This document shows positions 34,154 to 43,286 of a stretch of 64,000 bases of DNA, piece by piece. The DNA comes from Rhizobium sp. NFR03 (GTDB lineage Bacteria > Pseudomonadota > Alphaproteobacteria > Rhizobiales > Rhizobiaceae), in NCBI RefSeq assembly GCF_900111275.1, contig NZ_FOGR01000007.1, positions 62,001-126,000 on the forward strand. Reading direction: 5' to 3'. Position 1 is the stretch's first letter. Each line of letters begins with the position of its first letter. The notes under the pieces are model-generated. The model ran no database searches and had not been told where the DNA came from. It was given only the letters and a program-made list of their open reading frames with translations. Both the position numbers and the translations under genes were made by a program.

Positions 34154-35707
34154 ATGACCGGATTGAACGATGTGACCCACCGGCATGACGCGGAGGTCGA
34201 GGCGCTTTCGGGCGGACCTGTCGCCAAGGGCGCGCCGATCCTCGAGCTGCGCGGCCTGCACAAGCGCTACGGAACGGTGGAAGCGCTGCGGCCTGCCTCC
34301 ATCACCTTCCTTTCGGGCGAAATCCACGCCATCGTCGGCGAGAACGGCGCGGGGAAATCGACGCTGATCAAACTCCTGACGGGCGTCATCCGGCGCACCT
34401 CCGGAGAGGTCATCTGGTGTGGCCAACCGGTGCCGCTCGCCGATCCGAACGAAGCCATTTCGCGCGGCATCAATGCCGTGCATCAGGAGGTCGTGCTCTG
34501 CCCGCACCTGACGGTCGCGGCGAACATGTTCCTCGGCGACGAGATGAACCGGCGCGGCCTGATGCGCAAGCGGGCCATGACGGACGCGGCCCAGGCCGTG
34601 CTGAACGATCTCGGCTTCAACCTGCCGGCCGGCGCGCTGCTCTCAGACCTGACGATCGGCCAGCAACAACTGGTCGCCACCGCCCGCGCCGCCATGCGTG
34701 GCACGCAGTTTCTCATCTTCGACGAGCCGACAGCCTATCTGACGCGACAGGAATCGGCGCAGCTCTTCCGGCTGATCCGCCGCTTGCAGGGGCAGGGCGT
34801 CACCATCGTCTATATCAGCCACCGCATGGAGGAAGTGTTCGAGCTCGCCGACCGTGTTTCCGTTCTGCGCGACGGCACGCATGTCGGCACTCGCCTGATC
34901 GGCGAGACGAACGATGCCGAGCTGATCTCGATGATGATCAACCGCTCGATCGAACAGGTGTACCACAAAGAAACATTGCCGATCGGCAAGCCGATCGTGG
35001 AAACGCGTGGGCTTTCGGGCCCGGGGTTCCAGGACATCTCGCTGACCGTGCGCGCGGGCGAAATCGTCGGTCTCTACGGGCTGATCGGCGCCGGGCGCAG
35101 CGAGTTTGCCCTGGGCCTCTACGGGCGCGAGAAGGTAACGGCCGGCGAGATCCTGTTCGAGGGCAACAAAGTCGATATCCGCAACGAGCGTATCGCCATG
35201 GATCTCGGCATTGCGCTCGCGCCGGAAAGTCGCCGCGATCAAGGTCTCTGCCTCAACCTGCCGATTGGCCTCAACATCAACCTGCCGGTGTTCGACCGGC
35301 TGTCGAACGGCCTGACGATCAATCGCAAACGCGAGATCGCCAATGCAGACCGGCAGATCAGCGACCTGAAGATCAAGACGCCGACGAGGCGGGTGCTGGC
35401 CTCAGCCATGTCGGGCGGCAACCAGCAGAAGATCGTCATCGGCAAATGGCTGAGCCACGGCGCCAAGCTCTTCATCTTCGACGAGCCGACCGTCGGCGTC
35501 GATGTCGGCACGAAAGCCGAGATCTACCGGCTGTTCTCGAAACTTCTGGAAGAGGGCGCCGGCATCATCCTGATCTCGTCCTACCTGCCGGAGGTCTACG
35601 AACTCGCCGATACCCTGCACGTGTTCCGCCAGGGCAGACTGGTGGCAAGCCACGCCTATCGCACCGCGTCCCATGAGGATGTGCTGACGCAGGCGATCGG
35701 CGTCTAA
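34154..35707 (+). CDS. Ribose-type sugar ABC transporter, ATP-binding protein (duplicated ATPase)
   Basis: The 517-residue product is read from the ATG at 34154 with GAGGAGAG upstream. It has two ABC domains as in RbsA/MglA: the first with Walker A GENGAGKST, signature LTIGQQQL and Walker B FLIFDEPTAYL; the second with a degenerate Walker A GLIGAGRSE, signature MSGGNQQK and Walker B LFIFDEPTVGVD. Such asymmetry is normal for the family. It powers uptake with the adjacent permease and binding protein. Confidence 0.94.
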   Translation: MTGLNDVTHRHDAEVEALSGGPVAKGAPILELRGLHKRYGTVEALRPASITFLSGEIHAIVGENGAGKSTLIKLLTGVIRRTSGEVIWCGQPVPLADPNEAISRGINAVHQEVVLCPHLTVAANMFLGDEMNRRGLMRKRAMTDAAQAVLNDLGFNLPAGALLSDLTIGQQQLVATARAAMRGTQFLIFDEPTAYLTRQESAQLFRLIRRLQGQGVTIVYISHRMEEVFELADRVSVLRDGTHVGTRLIGETNDAELISMMINRSIEQVYHKETLPIGKPIVETRGLSGPGFQDISLTVRAGEIVGLYGLIGAGRSEFALGLYGREKVTAGEILFEGNKVDIRNERIAMDLGIALAPESRRDQGLCLNLPIGLNINLPVFDRLSNGLTINRKREIANADRQISDLKIKTPTRRVLASAMSGGNQQKIVIGKWLSHGAKLFIFDEPTVGVDVGTKAEIYRLFSKLLEEGAGIILISSYLPEVYELADTLHVFRQGRLVASHAYRTASHEDVLTQAIGV

Positions 35708-35748
35708 CCAAGAAAAGACCGGACATTGACGATGGGTGGAGAACAATC

Positions 35749-36723
35749 ATGAGCGTAGAGACCACGACCGAGGCGGCGCCGGTACCGAAGAAGGGCATGA
35801 ACATCCTGTTCGGCCTGACGCTTCTCGGGCTTCTTCTGTTCCTCTGGCTTCTTCTGGGCCTGTCGACCAACAGTTTCTGGACGTCCAACAATATCAGCAA
35901 CCTGCTGCGGCAGGGCGCGATGACGGCCATTCTCGCGGTCGGTCAGACCTTCGTCATCATCACCGCCGGCATCGACCTGTCGGTTGGCGCGGTGGTCGGC
36001 TTTTCCAGCGTTACGATCGCGTGGCTGATGGCGCATGGCGTACCGCTCTGGCCCTCGATCGGCATCACCCTGCTCATCGGCGTACTCATCGGCGCCTTCC
36101 ATGCCTTCGGCATCGTGCGCATGGGCTTGCCTGCCTTCATCATCACGCTCGCAACCCTGACGTCTCTGCGCGGTATCGGCCTGTTGATCACCAACGGTTC
36201 GACGATCTCCATCACCGACGAGAGTTTTGCCAACTTCTCCCGGGCCGATTTTCTCGGCGTGCCCAGCCTGTTCTGGATGGTGATCGTCGTCGCCATCCCG
36301 GCCTTCGTGTTCCTGCATCTCAGCCGCTGGGGCCGATATCTCTTCGCCGTCGGTTCCAATCGCGAGGCGGCCCGCCTCTCGGGCGTCAATGTGGAGCGCA
36401 CGATCTACCTCGCCTATATCCTTTCCTCCACCTGCGCCGCCTTCGTCGGCATTCTCCTCGCATCCCGTATCGGCATCGGCAATGCGACACAGGCGGAAGG
36501 CTGGGAGCTTCAGGCGATCGCATCCTCGGTCATCGGCGGCACCAGCCTCTTCGGCGCGGTCGGCTCCGTCCACGGGCCGCTGCTGGGCGCATTCATTCTG
36601 GCGACGATCAACAATGGCGCAAACCTGCTGAACCTCAACTCGTTCTGGCAGCGGATCATCACCGGCGCCCTGATCATCATCATCGTCTATTTCGACCAGT
36701 TGCGTCGCCGCGGCTCGCGCTGA
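35749..36723 (+). CDS. Ribose-type sugar ABC transporter permease
   Basis: The 324-residue permease has about nine membrane helices and RbsC-family blocks: LLRQGAMTAILAVGQTFVIITAGIDLS-type region near residue 55-85, VRMGLPAFIITLATLTSLRG near 125, and SSVIGGTSLFGAVGSV near 255. It begins 41 bp after the ATPase gene. It ends the importer operon; a GC-rich hairpin separates it from the convergent racemase-family gene. Confidence 0.93.
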   Translation: MSVETTTEAAPVPKKGMNILFGLTLLGLLLFLWLLLGLSTNSFWTSNNISNLLRQGAMTAILAVGQTFVIITAGIDLSVGAVVGFSSVTIAWLMAHGVPLWPSIGITLLIGVLIGAFHAFGIVRMGLPAFIITLATLTSLRGIGLLITNGSTISITDESFANFSRADFLGVPSLFWMVIVVAIPAFVFLHLSRWGRYLFAVGSNREAARLSGVNVERTIYLAYILSSTCAAFVGILLASRIGIGNATQAEGWELQAIASSVIGGTSLFGAVGSVHGPLLGAFILATINNGANLLNLNSFWQRIITGALIIIIVYFDQLRRRGSR

Positions 36724-36740
36724 GCCCCTTCTTCGGGGGC
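36724..36740. terminator. Short GC-rich hairpin between convergent genes
   Basis: GCCCC (36724-36728) pairs with GGGGC (36736-36740) directly after the permease stop and 8 bp before the end of the convergent gene. Five base pairs and no clear U-run, so it is a modest bidirectional terminator at best. Confidence 0.4.
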
Positions 36741-36748
36741 GGGAAAGG

Positions 36749-37420
36749 TCACCCGGCTTCTCTCCCGTCCGCCTCCGCCATCCGCGCCAGCAGAAAGGCG
36801 ACGGCAGATGCGATGGGGGCGATGACCGGCGCCGATACCTGTTGCTGAAGTGCCGCGGCCGCGCGACCGAGCGGACCGCCTCCGATGATGACGACATCCG
36901 CGCCGTCGAGTTCCAGCGATTGACGGACCGCGATTGCCAGCGCCTCGTTCAGCCGGTCCGGGTCACCGGTCAGACGCAAAGGATCCCCGGGCGTCAGGCG
37001 CGTGCCTGTGAAGCGATCCGAGAGCCCGAGGCTTGCTGCCTTTTCGGCAAAGCTTCCGACGAGTTCGGGCGTCACGGTGGCGATGCCGAACCGGCGTCCG
37101 CCTGCCGAGGCCTCGAGCATGCTGGCCTCGCAGAGCCCTGCCACAGGGATATCGACGCCTTGGCGCAGTGTCTCGATGCCGGGATCGCCGAAGGCGCAGA
37201 TGATCAGGCCATCCGCGCTGCTCGCGGCGGAAAGGCCCATATCCACCACACCTGCGACGGACGCTTCCAGCTGCGCAGGGTCGAGGATCATGGGAACGCC
37301 GACGCTCGCGGTCATGCCGCTCGCTGTCACCTCAGGCGGAAGGCAGGCGCGGACGAGATCCGTCATCATGGCCGTGGTGACGGCCGAGGTGTTGGGGTTG
37401 ATGACGACGATATGTTTCAT
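36749..37420 (-). CDS. Asp/Glu racemase (hydantoin racemase) family protein lacking second Cys
   Basis: The 223-residue product opens with MKHIVVINPNTSAVTT and has GLIICAFGDPG with the first catalytic Cys at 75, as in hydantoin racemases. The second catalytic Cys, normally around position 180 in a motif like LGCAG, is replaced: the sequence there is VVIIGGGPLGRA. A two-base racemase mechanism is therefore unlikely; it may be a lyase/decarboxylase relative (arylmalonate decarboxylase also has one Cys) or have another role. It lies between the sugar importer and a PPOX gene and is the downstream member of that leftward pair. Confidence 0.8.
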   Translation of the reverse strand: MKHIVVINPNTSAVTTAMMTDLVRACLPPEVTASGMTASVGVPMILDPAQLEASVAGVVDMGLSAASSADGLIICAFGDPGIETLRQGVDIPVAGLCEASMLEASAGGRRFGIATVTPELVGSFAEKAASLGLSDRFTGTRLTPGDPLRLTGDPDRLNEALAIAVRQSLELDGADVVIIGGGPLGRAAAALQQQVSAPVIAPIASAVAFLLARMAEADGREAG

Positions 37421-37469
37421 GCTCTCTCGAATGCTTGTTATGCGGCGAACCTGAATTCAGATGAGGAGG

Positions 37470-38078
37470 CTACCACATCGTCCTGGCGGCGCGTGCCGCC
37501 CACTCGCGATCATAGGTCTCCTGATCGAAGCTGGCTTTTGCTTCCTTCAGAAGCTGACCTGCGCTCGGTAGGGTGGCCGGGTCCTGGAAGCGGTCGGGAT
37601 TCCAGAGTTCGGAGCGGATAAGAGCGCGGGCGCACTGGAAATAGACCTCCTGGATCTCGACCACGATGACGCTGCGCGGGTGCTTGCCGTCCATTTCGAA
37701 GCTTTCGAGAAGCTCCGGATCGACCGAGACGGTGGCTGCGCCATTGATCCGCATGGTCGTGTTCGAGCCGGGGACGAGGAGCATGAGGGCGACGCGCGGG
37801 TCGCGCACGATGTTTCTGAGCGAATCGATGCGGTTGTTGCCGCGCCAGTCCGGCAGGAGCACGGTCTTCTCGTCGTGAACCCGAACGACGCTCGCCGCAT
37901 CGCCACGCGGCGAACAGTCCATGCCTTCCGGCCCGATGGTTGCGAGGGCGAGAAACGGCGACGCCTCGATCATCGCGCGATATCCCGGTGTCAGTGCCGA
38001 GGTTACCTTGGCGGTGGAGGCTTCCGAGACGCCGTCATAGATGTCGGCAAGCTGGTCGATGGTGCGGATGGTCGTCAT
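37470..38078 (-). CDS. PPOX-class FMN-binding flavoprotein
   Basis: The 202-residue product belongs to the pyridoxamine 5'-phosphate oxidase-like split-barrel family: FLALATIGPEGMDCSPRGDA, then VLLPDWRGNNRIDSLRNIVRDPRVALMLLVPGS, which holds FMN-contact residues, and AVTVSVDP-type strand afterwards. It matches the MSMEG_1061-type subgroup. The true PNPOx is about 20 residues longer with a different C-terminus, so this is probably a flavin or F420-like reductase of unknown substrate. The preceding gene on this strand is the DUF2161 gene. Confidence 0.85.
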   Translation of the reverse strand: MTTIRTIDQLADIYDGVSEASTAKVTSALTPGYRAMIEASPFLALATIGPEGMDCSPRGDAASVVRVHDEKTVLLPDWRGNNRIDSLRNIVRDPRVALMLLVPGSNTTMRINGAATVSVDPELLESFEMDGKHPRSVIVVEIQEVYFQCARALIRSELWNPDRFQDPATLPSAGQLLKEAKASFDQETYDREWAARAARTMW

Positions 38079-38156
38079 GGTCTTTCCCGTCTCCTTGTCT
38101 CCGCTCCTCTATCACCGTTTTATGACAGTTTTCGACCGGTCACGGAACGGCGGCGA

Positions 38157-38822
38157 TTACAGGTCTGAGTCTTCGATCTGCGGCCAGCGCTCCAGCGCCT
38201 TGTGGCCATTTTCGGTCAGGCGATAGACCCCGCGCTCGACGCGTTCGAACCACCCGTAGACATTATCCTGAAGGATCGCAGCTGCCTTTGGCGCTTTCGG
38301 CCGCATCTCGACAGGGCGCACCCGGCCCGCGCGGATCGCTGCGGCGCAGAGAAGAGCTTGCTGGCGGTACGCCGTCATGACCGGCGCCCGCGCCCCGCCG
38401 CCCGCCGTCGGGTCGCCGTGGCGTGCACGGTGTTCTTTGACCAGGCGTGCCCGGCGCTTCGGGTTCGTTCGCGGCATGGGCGAGACGGCGCTGACGATGA
38501 CGCTGACGGCCCCGGTATCGGCGACGCCCAGCATGCCGATACCGAGCCTGCGGCAGAGATCGCGATAGCGCTTGTCCGCCTCCCGCCCGCGCCCCTTCGC
38601 CGACACCCGCGCGGCGATCCACACTTCGTCGCAGACGGCAGCCCGATCGACGGCCTGCAGGATAAGTTCCAGATTGAAGGTCAGCTTCAGCTCGCAAACC
38701 ACGACGATATCAGGCTCCCCGGAGCGAACGCCGACGAGGTCGCAGCTCGCGATTTCGCCTTTGACCTCGAATCCGAAGCTTTCCAGAAATGTCTTTACGG
38801 GCAGATAGAGAGTGGTTTCCAC
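38157..38822 (-). CDS. DUF2161-family putative PD-(D/E)XK phosphodiesterase
   Basis: The 221-residue product starts at a GTG (METTLYLPVKTFLESFGF). Nuclease-fold hints are E22-x(5)-D, then EPDIVVVCELKLTFNLELILQ, giving the D-x(n)-E-x-K core, and a basic Arg/Lys-rich middle. The C-terminal part (VYGWFERVERGVYRLTENG) looks like a small winged helix, matching the known DUF2161 layout. Function is unknown; a DNA-repair or defence-like nuclease is suggested by the fold alone. There is no partner methylase or helicase nearby. Confidence 0.75.
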   Translation of the reverse strand: METTLYLPVKTFLESFGFEVKGEIASCDLVGVRSGEPDIVVVCELKLTFNLELILQAVDRAAVCDEVWIAARVSAKGRGREADKRYRDLCRRLGIGMLGVADTGAVSVIVSAVSPMPRTNPKRRARLVKEHRARHGDPTAGGGARAPVMTAYRQQALLCAAAIRAGRVRPVEMRPKAPKAAAILQDNVYGWFERVERGVYRLTENGHKALERWPQIEDSDL

Positions 38823-38891
38823 GATCGATTCCGGTGCGAAGGCCGGCTTTTACAGCAGATCGCCCGCCAGATCGAGCCTGTCGAGCAGCAC

Positions 38892-39620
38892 CTACGACTG
38901 CGTCAGCGTCAGTGGATATCGCTCGGGGTGGTGGATGAGGGTCGTCATGTTGATCGGCCGGTTGCGGCGGTCGAACACGATCTGGTCTACGGTGAGGACC
39001 GCGGCGGGGCTCGCAAGCTCCAGACGTTCGGCTTCCCAGGGTGTAGCGATGCGGGCGCTCAGCGTCGTGTGGCCGCGCCCGGGCTGGATATGATAGCGGT
39101 CCCGCAGTTCGGCATAGAGCGAGCGGTTGGAGCCCGTCCAGTCGAGATCGGCCAGGCCCGGCACCTGAGCGGCTGGCAGCCAGTCCGTCTGGATCGCGAC
39201 GGGCACGCCGTCGATGAGGCGGATCCGCTTGAGGATCACCACTTCCGCACCTTCGGGGAGAAACAGCGGGCGCGTGATGTCGGCGGCCGGTTTGTAGGCC
39301 TGCACCTCCACCAGCATGCTGCCGGGCTGCCGGTTGGTGGAAAGCGCGGTGGCGGTAAAGCTCTCCAGTACCTGCAACTCATAGCCGCGCGGGCGCAGTG
39401 TGACGTAAAGCCCCTTGCCCGGCTGGCTTTTCACCATGCCCTGTCGGATCAGATCCTGGATCGCGTGGCGCACCGTAATCCGGCTGACGCCGAAGGATTC
39501 GACGAGCTTGCGCTCGGAGGGCAGCTTGCCATTGTGCGGCAGGCGACCGTCCTCGATGGCGCGCATCAGCGCATCCTTCACCTGCTGGTGCAGAGGCCGA
39601 GGATCATCATGACGGACCAT
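38892..39620 (-). CDS. GntR-family regulator, HutC/UTRA type
   Basis: The 242-residue product is read from the ATG at 39620 (M of MVRHDDPRPLHQQV); the frame is open to 39815 but the extension would cross the divergent promoter. A GntR winged helix (LPSERKLVESFGVSRITVRHAI, residues about 30-52) precedes a UTRA effector domain (about 80-235; e.g. PLFLPEGAEVVILKRIRLIDG). It is divergent from a sugar ABC operon, with a palindrome ACTGG-N6-CCAGT in the gap. The ligand is probably a sugar or sugar phosphate transported by that system. Confidence 0.88.
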   Translation of the reverse strand: MVRHDDPRPLHQQVKDALMRAIEDGRLPHNGKLPSERKLVESFGVSRITVRHAIQDLIRQGMVKSQPGKGLYVTLRPRGYELQVLESFTATALSTNRQPGSMLVEVQAYKPAADITRPLFLPEGAEVVILKRIRLIDGVPVAIQTDWLPAAQVPGLADLDWTGSNRSLYAELRDRYHIQPGRGHTTLSARIATPWEAERLELASPAAVLTVDQIVFDRRNRPINMTTLIHHPERYPLTLTQS

Positions 39621-39767
39621 CGTGGCGAGCGGCGCATCGGCTGGCACGCTCCGGTTCCCGTCCACCAAAATGTCTGCTGCCGCACCGTCGCCCAACCGGA
39701 TTCCTTTCCCGCTCGCGCCATCATTACAGATCTTGTCATAAGGCTGAAATATAAAATTCGACAGCGA

Positions 39768-39791
39768 TTGACATAACTGGTCATATCCAGT
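39768..39791 (+). promoter_or_regulatory. Promoter -35 and candidate GntR/UTRA operator
   Basis: TTGACA (39768-39773) is a consensus -35. ACTGG (39776-39780) and CCAGT (39787-39791) form a perfect dyad with a 6-bp spacer just downstream, in the usual repressor position between -35 and -10. The -10 itself is unclear. Confidence 0.55.
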
Positions 39792-39869
39792 CCAATCATC
39801 ACCAGCGGCCGACAAAAATCAGAATGAAGACGCCGTCAGAGGAAAAAATCGAACAGGGGAACGACCGTC

Positions 39870-41129
39870 ATGTTCAATCGAAAGCTTGCCTTCAGCCTTC
39901 CGCTTCTCGCGCTTATGGGCGCTGGCGCGGCACACGCCGAAACCGTGTCGGTCTTCTGCGCATCGACCGAGTTCGAACTCTGCACCAAGGCCGCCGCCGC
40001 CTGGAAGGAGAAGACCGGGAACGAGGCGAAAATCAACAAGATGCCGGCACTTCTGGACGATGCGATCCCGCTCTACCAGCAGCTGCTCGCTGCGAAGTCT
40101 ACCGATGTCGATGTGCTCTTCCTCGACGTCATCTGGCTCGGCATGTTCAAGAACAACCTGCTCGACCTCTCGACTGTCGTGCCCAAGGCCGATCAGGACC
40201 AGCACTTCGCCTCCACGCTGAATGCAGCGAAGCTCGATGGCAAGCTCGTGGCGATGCCCGCTTACATGGACGTCGGCCTGATGTTCTACCGGAAGGATCT
40301 TCTGGAAAAATACGGCAAGCCTGCGCCCAAGACCTGGGAAGAGCTGACCGCGACCGCCAAGGAGATTCAGGACAAGGAACGTGCCGACGGCAAGTCCGAC
40401 ATGTGGGGCTATGCCTGGCAGGCCAAGAGCTTCGAAGGGCTGACCTGCGACGCTCTCGAGCTGATCAGCTCCAGCGGCGGCGGCACCATCCTTTCCGACG
40501 ACGGCAAGGTGACGATCGATAATCCTGCGGCCGCCGGCGCGCTGACGCTTGCCAAAAGCTGGATCGGCACGATCAGCCCCGAAGGTGTGCTGAATTACGA
40601 TGAGGAAGCCTCGCGTGCCGTCTTCGAATCCGGCAATGCCGTCTTCCACCGCAACTGGCCCTATGTCTGGGGAACGTCCCAGACGACCGGCAGCGCCGTG
40701 ATCGACAAGGTCGGCATGATGCCGCTACCGGTCGGCAAGGCCGGCGAGAAGTCGTCCGGTTGCCTCGGCCCGATGTATTACGGCGTCTCGAAGTTCTCCA
40801 CCAAGCCCGATATCGCGGCGAATTTCGTCGACTTCATCACGGGGCCGGACATGCAGAAGATGCGCGCCGTCGATGCCGCCTTCAATCCGTCCATCACGGC
40901 GCTCTATACCGATCCCGATGTTCTGAAGAAGATCCCGTTCCTCAAGGACAACCAGCAGGCCTTCGCCGATAGCGCAAGCCGGCCCTCCGGTTACACGGGC
41001 ACCAGCTACAACCGTGTTTCTCAGGCGTTCTATCGCAGCGTCCACGATATGTTGTCGGGTAGCAAAGAGGTCGAGAGCAGCCTGAAGGATTTGGCTGCCC
41101 GCCTGGAGAAGCTGAAAGAAAGTCGCTAG
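39870..41129 (+). CDS. Carbohydrate ABC transporter, substrate-binding protein (MalE type)
   Basis: The 419-residue product carries a Sec signal (LALMGAGAAHAETV, cleavage near residue 23) and an extracellular solute-binding family 1 fold: TWEELTATAKEIQD and WPYVWGT, with the C-terminal helical part. It resembles trehalose/maltose-type binders of rhizobia (ThuE class), though the ligand is unproven. A very stable 13-bp hairpin follows, separating it from the ATPase gene. Confidence 0.9.
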   Translation: MFNRKLAFSLPLLALMGAGAAHAETVSVFCASTEFELCTKAAAAWKEKTGNEAKINKMPALLDDAIPLYQQLLAAKSTDVDVLFLDVIWLGMFKNNLLDLSTVVPKADQDQHFASTLNAAKLDGKLVAMPAYMDVGLMFYRKDLLEKYGKPAPKTWEELTATAKEIQDKERADGKSDMWGYAWQAKSFEGLTCDALELISSSGGGTILSDDGKVTIDNPAAAGALTLAKSWIGTISPEGVLNYDEEASRAVFESGNAVFHRNWPYVWGTSQTTGSAVIDKVGMMPLPVGKAGEKSSGCLGPMYYGVSKFSTKPDIAANFVDFITGPDMQKMRAVDAAFNPSITALYTDPDVLKKIPFLKDNQQAFADSASRPSGYTGTSYNRVSQAFYRSVHDMLSGSKEVESSLKDLAARLEKLKESR

Positions 41130-41145
41130 GCCCTCCCAAGGCTGT

Positions 41146-41179
41146 CCTCCGTTTCCGTCTCTGATGACGGAAACGGAGG
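41146..41179 (+). terminator. Stable 13-bp hairpin after binding-protein gene
   Basis: CCTCCGTTTCCGT (41146-41158) pairs perfectly with ACGGAAACGGAGG (41167-41179) around an 8-base loop, 17 bp after the stop codon. There is no U-tract, so it is read as a partial terminator or 3'-end stabiliser setting binding protein above permease levels. Confidence 0.65.
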
Positions 41180-41291
41180 CGCGATGTGGTTCGGGCAGTC
41201 TCCCCGTTGCCTTTCCACCGTCTCGCATGACCACGAGCCTGCGGCAGTGCAGGCGCGGTGGCGTTCTATTGTCTCCCTGATCGGATTTGCC

Positions 41292-42404
41292 ATGGCATCC
41301 ATCGCTCTTTCTTCCGTCACCAAAGCCTACGGCACGCACACCGTCATCCGGGGCGTCGATCTTCAGATCGCGGACGGCGAGTTCATCGTATTCGTCGGCC
41401 CCTCGGGCTGCGGAAAATCCACGTTGCTGCGCATCGTCGCCGGCCTTGTCCCCGCTTCAAGCGGCCAAGTGCTCATCGACGGCGAGGAGGTGACGGACGT
41501 TCCGGCGTCCAAGCGCGGCGTCGCCTTCGTCTTCCAGTCCTATGCGCTCTATCCCCACATGAGCGTGGAGCGCAACATCGGCTTTGCGCTCGAGACCATG
41601 CGTCTCGGCAAGGACGCCATCCGGCGCAAGGTCGAGACCGTTGCCCGTATGCTGAAGGTCGATCATCTCCTCGCCCGGCGCCCGCGGGAACTCTCGGGCG
41701 GTCAGCGCCAGCGCGTGGCGATCGGCCGGGCCTTGGTGCGTGAGCCGGAGATCTTCCTGTTTGACGAGCCCTTGTCCAACCTCGATTCCGATCTGCGCAT
41801 GGAAATGCGCATCGAAATCGCGCGGCTGCACGAGGATATCAAGACGACGATGGTCTACGTGACCCACGATCAGGCCGAGGCCATGACGCTTGCCGACCGC
41901 ATCGTCGTGCTGAACCAAGGCTCGATCGAGCAGGTCGGTACGCCACTGGAACTCTATCAATCGCCGGTCAACCGTTTCGTCGCAGGCTTCATCGGCAGTC
42001 CACGAATGAACTTCGCCAGTCTGGCAGCGGGGCTTGAAGCAGGCGGGTTCTCGCTGCCGGCAGGGCTTGTCGCCGATGGCGGTCAGCCGGTCTCCATCGG
42101 TGTCCGGCCGGAGGCGCTCTCGATCGTCGCCGAGGGTGCGGGCCGGATGAACGGCATACTGGAACGTATCGAGGATCTCGGGCACGAGCACTTTGCCTAT
42201 ATCCGCCTGTCGGATGAGTCCATCTGGGTCGTGCGCGTGGCCGGCCGCCCGCCTGTTGAGCGGCGCAACCAGCCGGTCGGCCTGTCTTTCGCGGATGCCG
42301 ACATCTTCGTCTTCGATTCAGAGGAAAAGCGGATGGACCACCGGTCTTCCGGCGCGTTGCCGGAGGGCACGCCCGTCGGAGGGAGGTCGCTTCATGAGCG
42401 CTAA
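41292..42404 (+). CDS. Carbohydrate ABC transporter, ATP-binding protein (MalK/UgpC type)
   Basis: The 370-residue ATPase is read from the ATG at 41292 (MASIALSSVTKAYG); the frame opens at 41184 but the extension lies in the leader. Walker A GPSGCGKST, Q-loop FQSY, signature LSGGQRQRVAIGRALVREP and Walker B FLFDEPLSNLD are intact, followed by a regulatory TOBE domain (about 240-350; IGVRPEALSIV). It overlaps the first permease gene by 11 bp. Confidence 0.94.
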   Translation: MASIALSSVTKAYGTHTVIRGVDLQIADGEFIVFVGPSGCGKSTLLRIVAGLVPASSGQVLIDGEEVTDVPASKRGVAFVFQSYALYPHMSVERNIGFALETMRLGKDAIRRKVETVARMLKVDHLLARRPRELSGGQRQRVAIGRALVREPEIFLFDEPLSNLDSDLRMEMRIEIARLHEDIKTTMVYVTHDQAEAMTLADRIVVLNQGSIEQVGTPLELYQSPVNRFVAGFIGSPRMNFASLAAGLEAGGFSLPAGLVADGGQPVSIGVRPEALSIVAEGAGRMNGILERIEDLGHEHFAYIRLSDESIWVVRVAGRPPVERRNQPVGLSFADADIFVFDSEEKRMDHRSSGALPEGTPVGGRSLHER

Positions 42405-43284
42405 GCTTGCCCGGCGGGAGCACCGTACCGCGTGGCTGTTCCTGACGCCGCTGGTCCTCGTCATGCTGATGGTCGCGGTATGGCCGCTCGGCCGGACCTT
42501 CTTCTTCAGCTTTACCGATGCCTATCTCGACGATCCCACCGTATATGGAATGGTCGGCATCTCGAATTTCATCGAGGTGATCAATGATCCCGCATGGTGG
42601 TCGGCGGTCCGCAACACGCTGACCTTCGCCGTCATATCGGTGGCTATCGAAACATTGCTCGGTCTCGGCATCGCGCTGTTACTGAACGAGGCCATTCCCG
42701 GACGAGGACTGCTGCGTGCGGCTATCCTTGTTCCCTGGGCCATCCCCGTCGTCGTCGCCACGAAGATCTGGGAATGGATGCTGAACGACCAGTTCGGCGT
42801 TTTCAACCGTATCCTGATCTCTCTCGGGTTGATCGACCACGGCATCGCCTGGACGGCGAGCAGCTCTCTGATCATGGGCGTGGTGATCTTCATCGACGTC
42901 TGGATGACGACACCCTTCATGGTGCTGCTCATTCTGGCCGGTCTGCAAACCATCCCGGGCGAGATGATGGAGGCGGCCGAGGTCGATGGCATCCCCGCCT
43001 GGAAGCGGTTCTGGTCGATCACGCTGCCCTTGCTGAAACCGGCGATCGGGGTGGCCGTGCTCTTCCGGTCGCTCGATGCGATCCGCATGTTCGACCTTGC
43101 CTATGTGCTCGCCGCCAGCAACCAGAATGTGATGACGGTCTCGATCTATGCGCGAGACCGGTTGATCAGCTTTCAGGAACTGGGTGTTGGCTCCGCAGCT
43201 TCGACATGGGTGTTTCTGCTGGTCGCGCTGGTCGCCATCATTCTCATCGGCGCGCTGCGTCTTGATCGTTCGGCGGGAGAGTGA
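42394..43284 (+). CDS. Carbohydrate ABC transporter permease (MalF type)
   Basis: The 296-residue product is read from the ATG at 42394 with GGGAGG upstream. Six membrane helices; first-helix block AWLFLTPLVLVMLMVAVWPLG and the coupling EAA loop EMMEAAEVDGIPAWKRFWSITLPLLKP near residue 195-220. It forms the channel with the next gene's product. Stop overlaps a GTG of the next frame (GTGA). Confidence 0.92.
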   Translation: MSAKLARREHRTAWLFLTPLVLVMLMVAVWPLGRTFFFSFTDAYLDDPTVYGMVGISNFIEVINDPAWWSAVRNTLTFAVISVAIETLLGLGIALLLNEAIPGRGLLRAAILVPWAIPVVVATKIWEWMLNDQFGVFNRILISLGLIDHGIAWTASSSLIMGVVIFIDVWMTTPFMVLLILAGLQTIPGEMMEAAEVDGIPAWKRFWSITLPLLKPAIGVAVLFRSLDAIRMFDLAYVLAASNQNVMTVSIYARDRLISFQELGVGSAASTWVFLLVALVAIILIGALRLDRSAGE

Positions 43285-43286
43285 TC

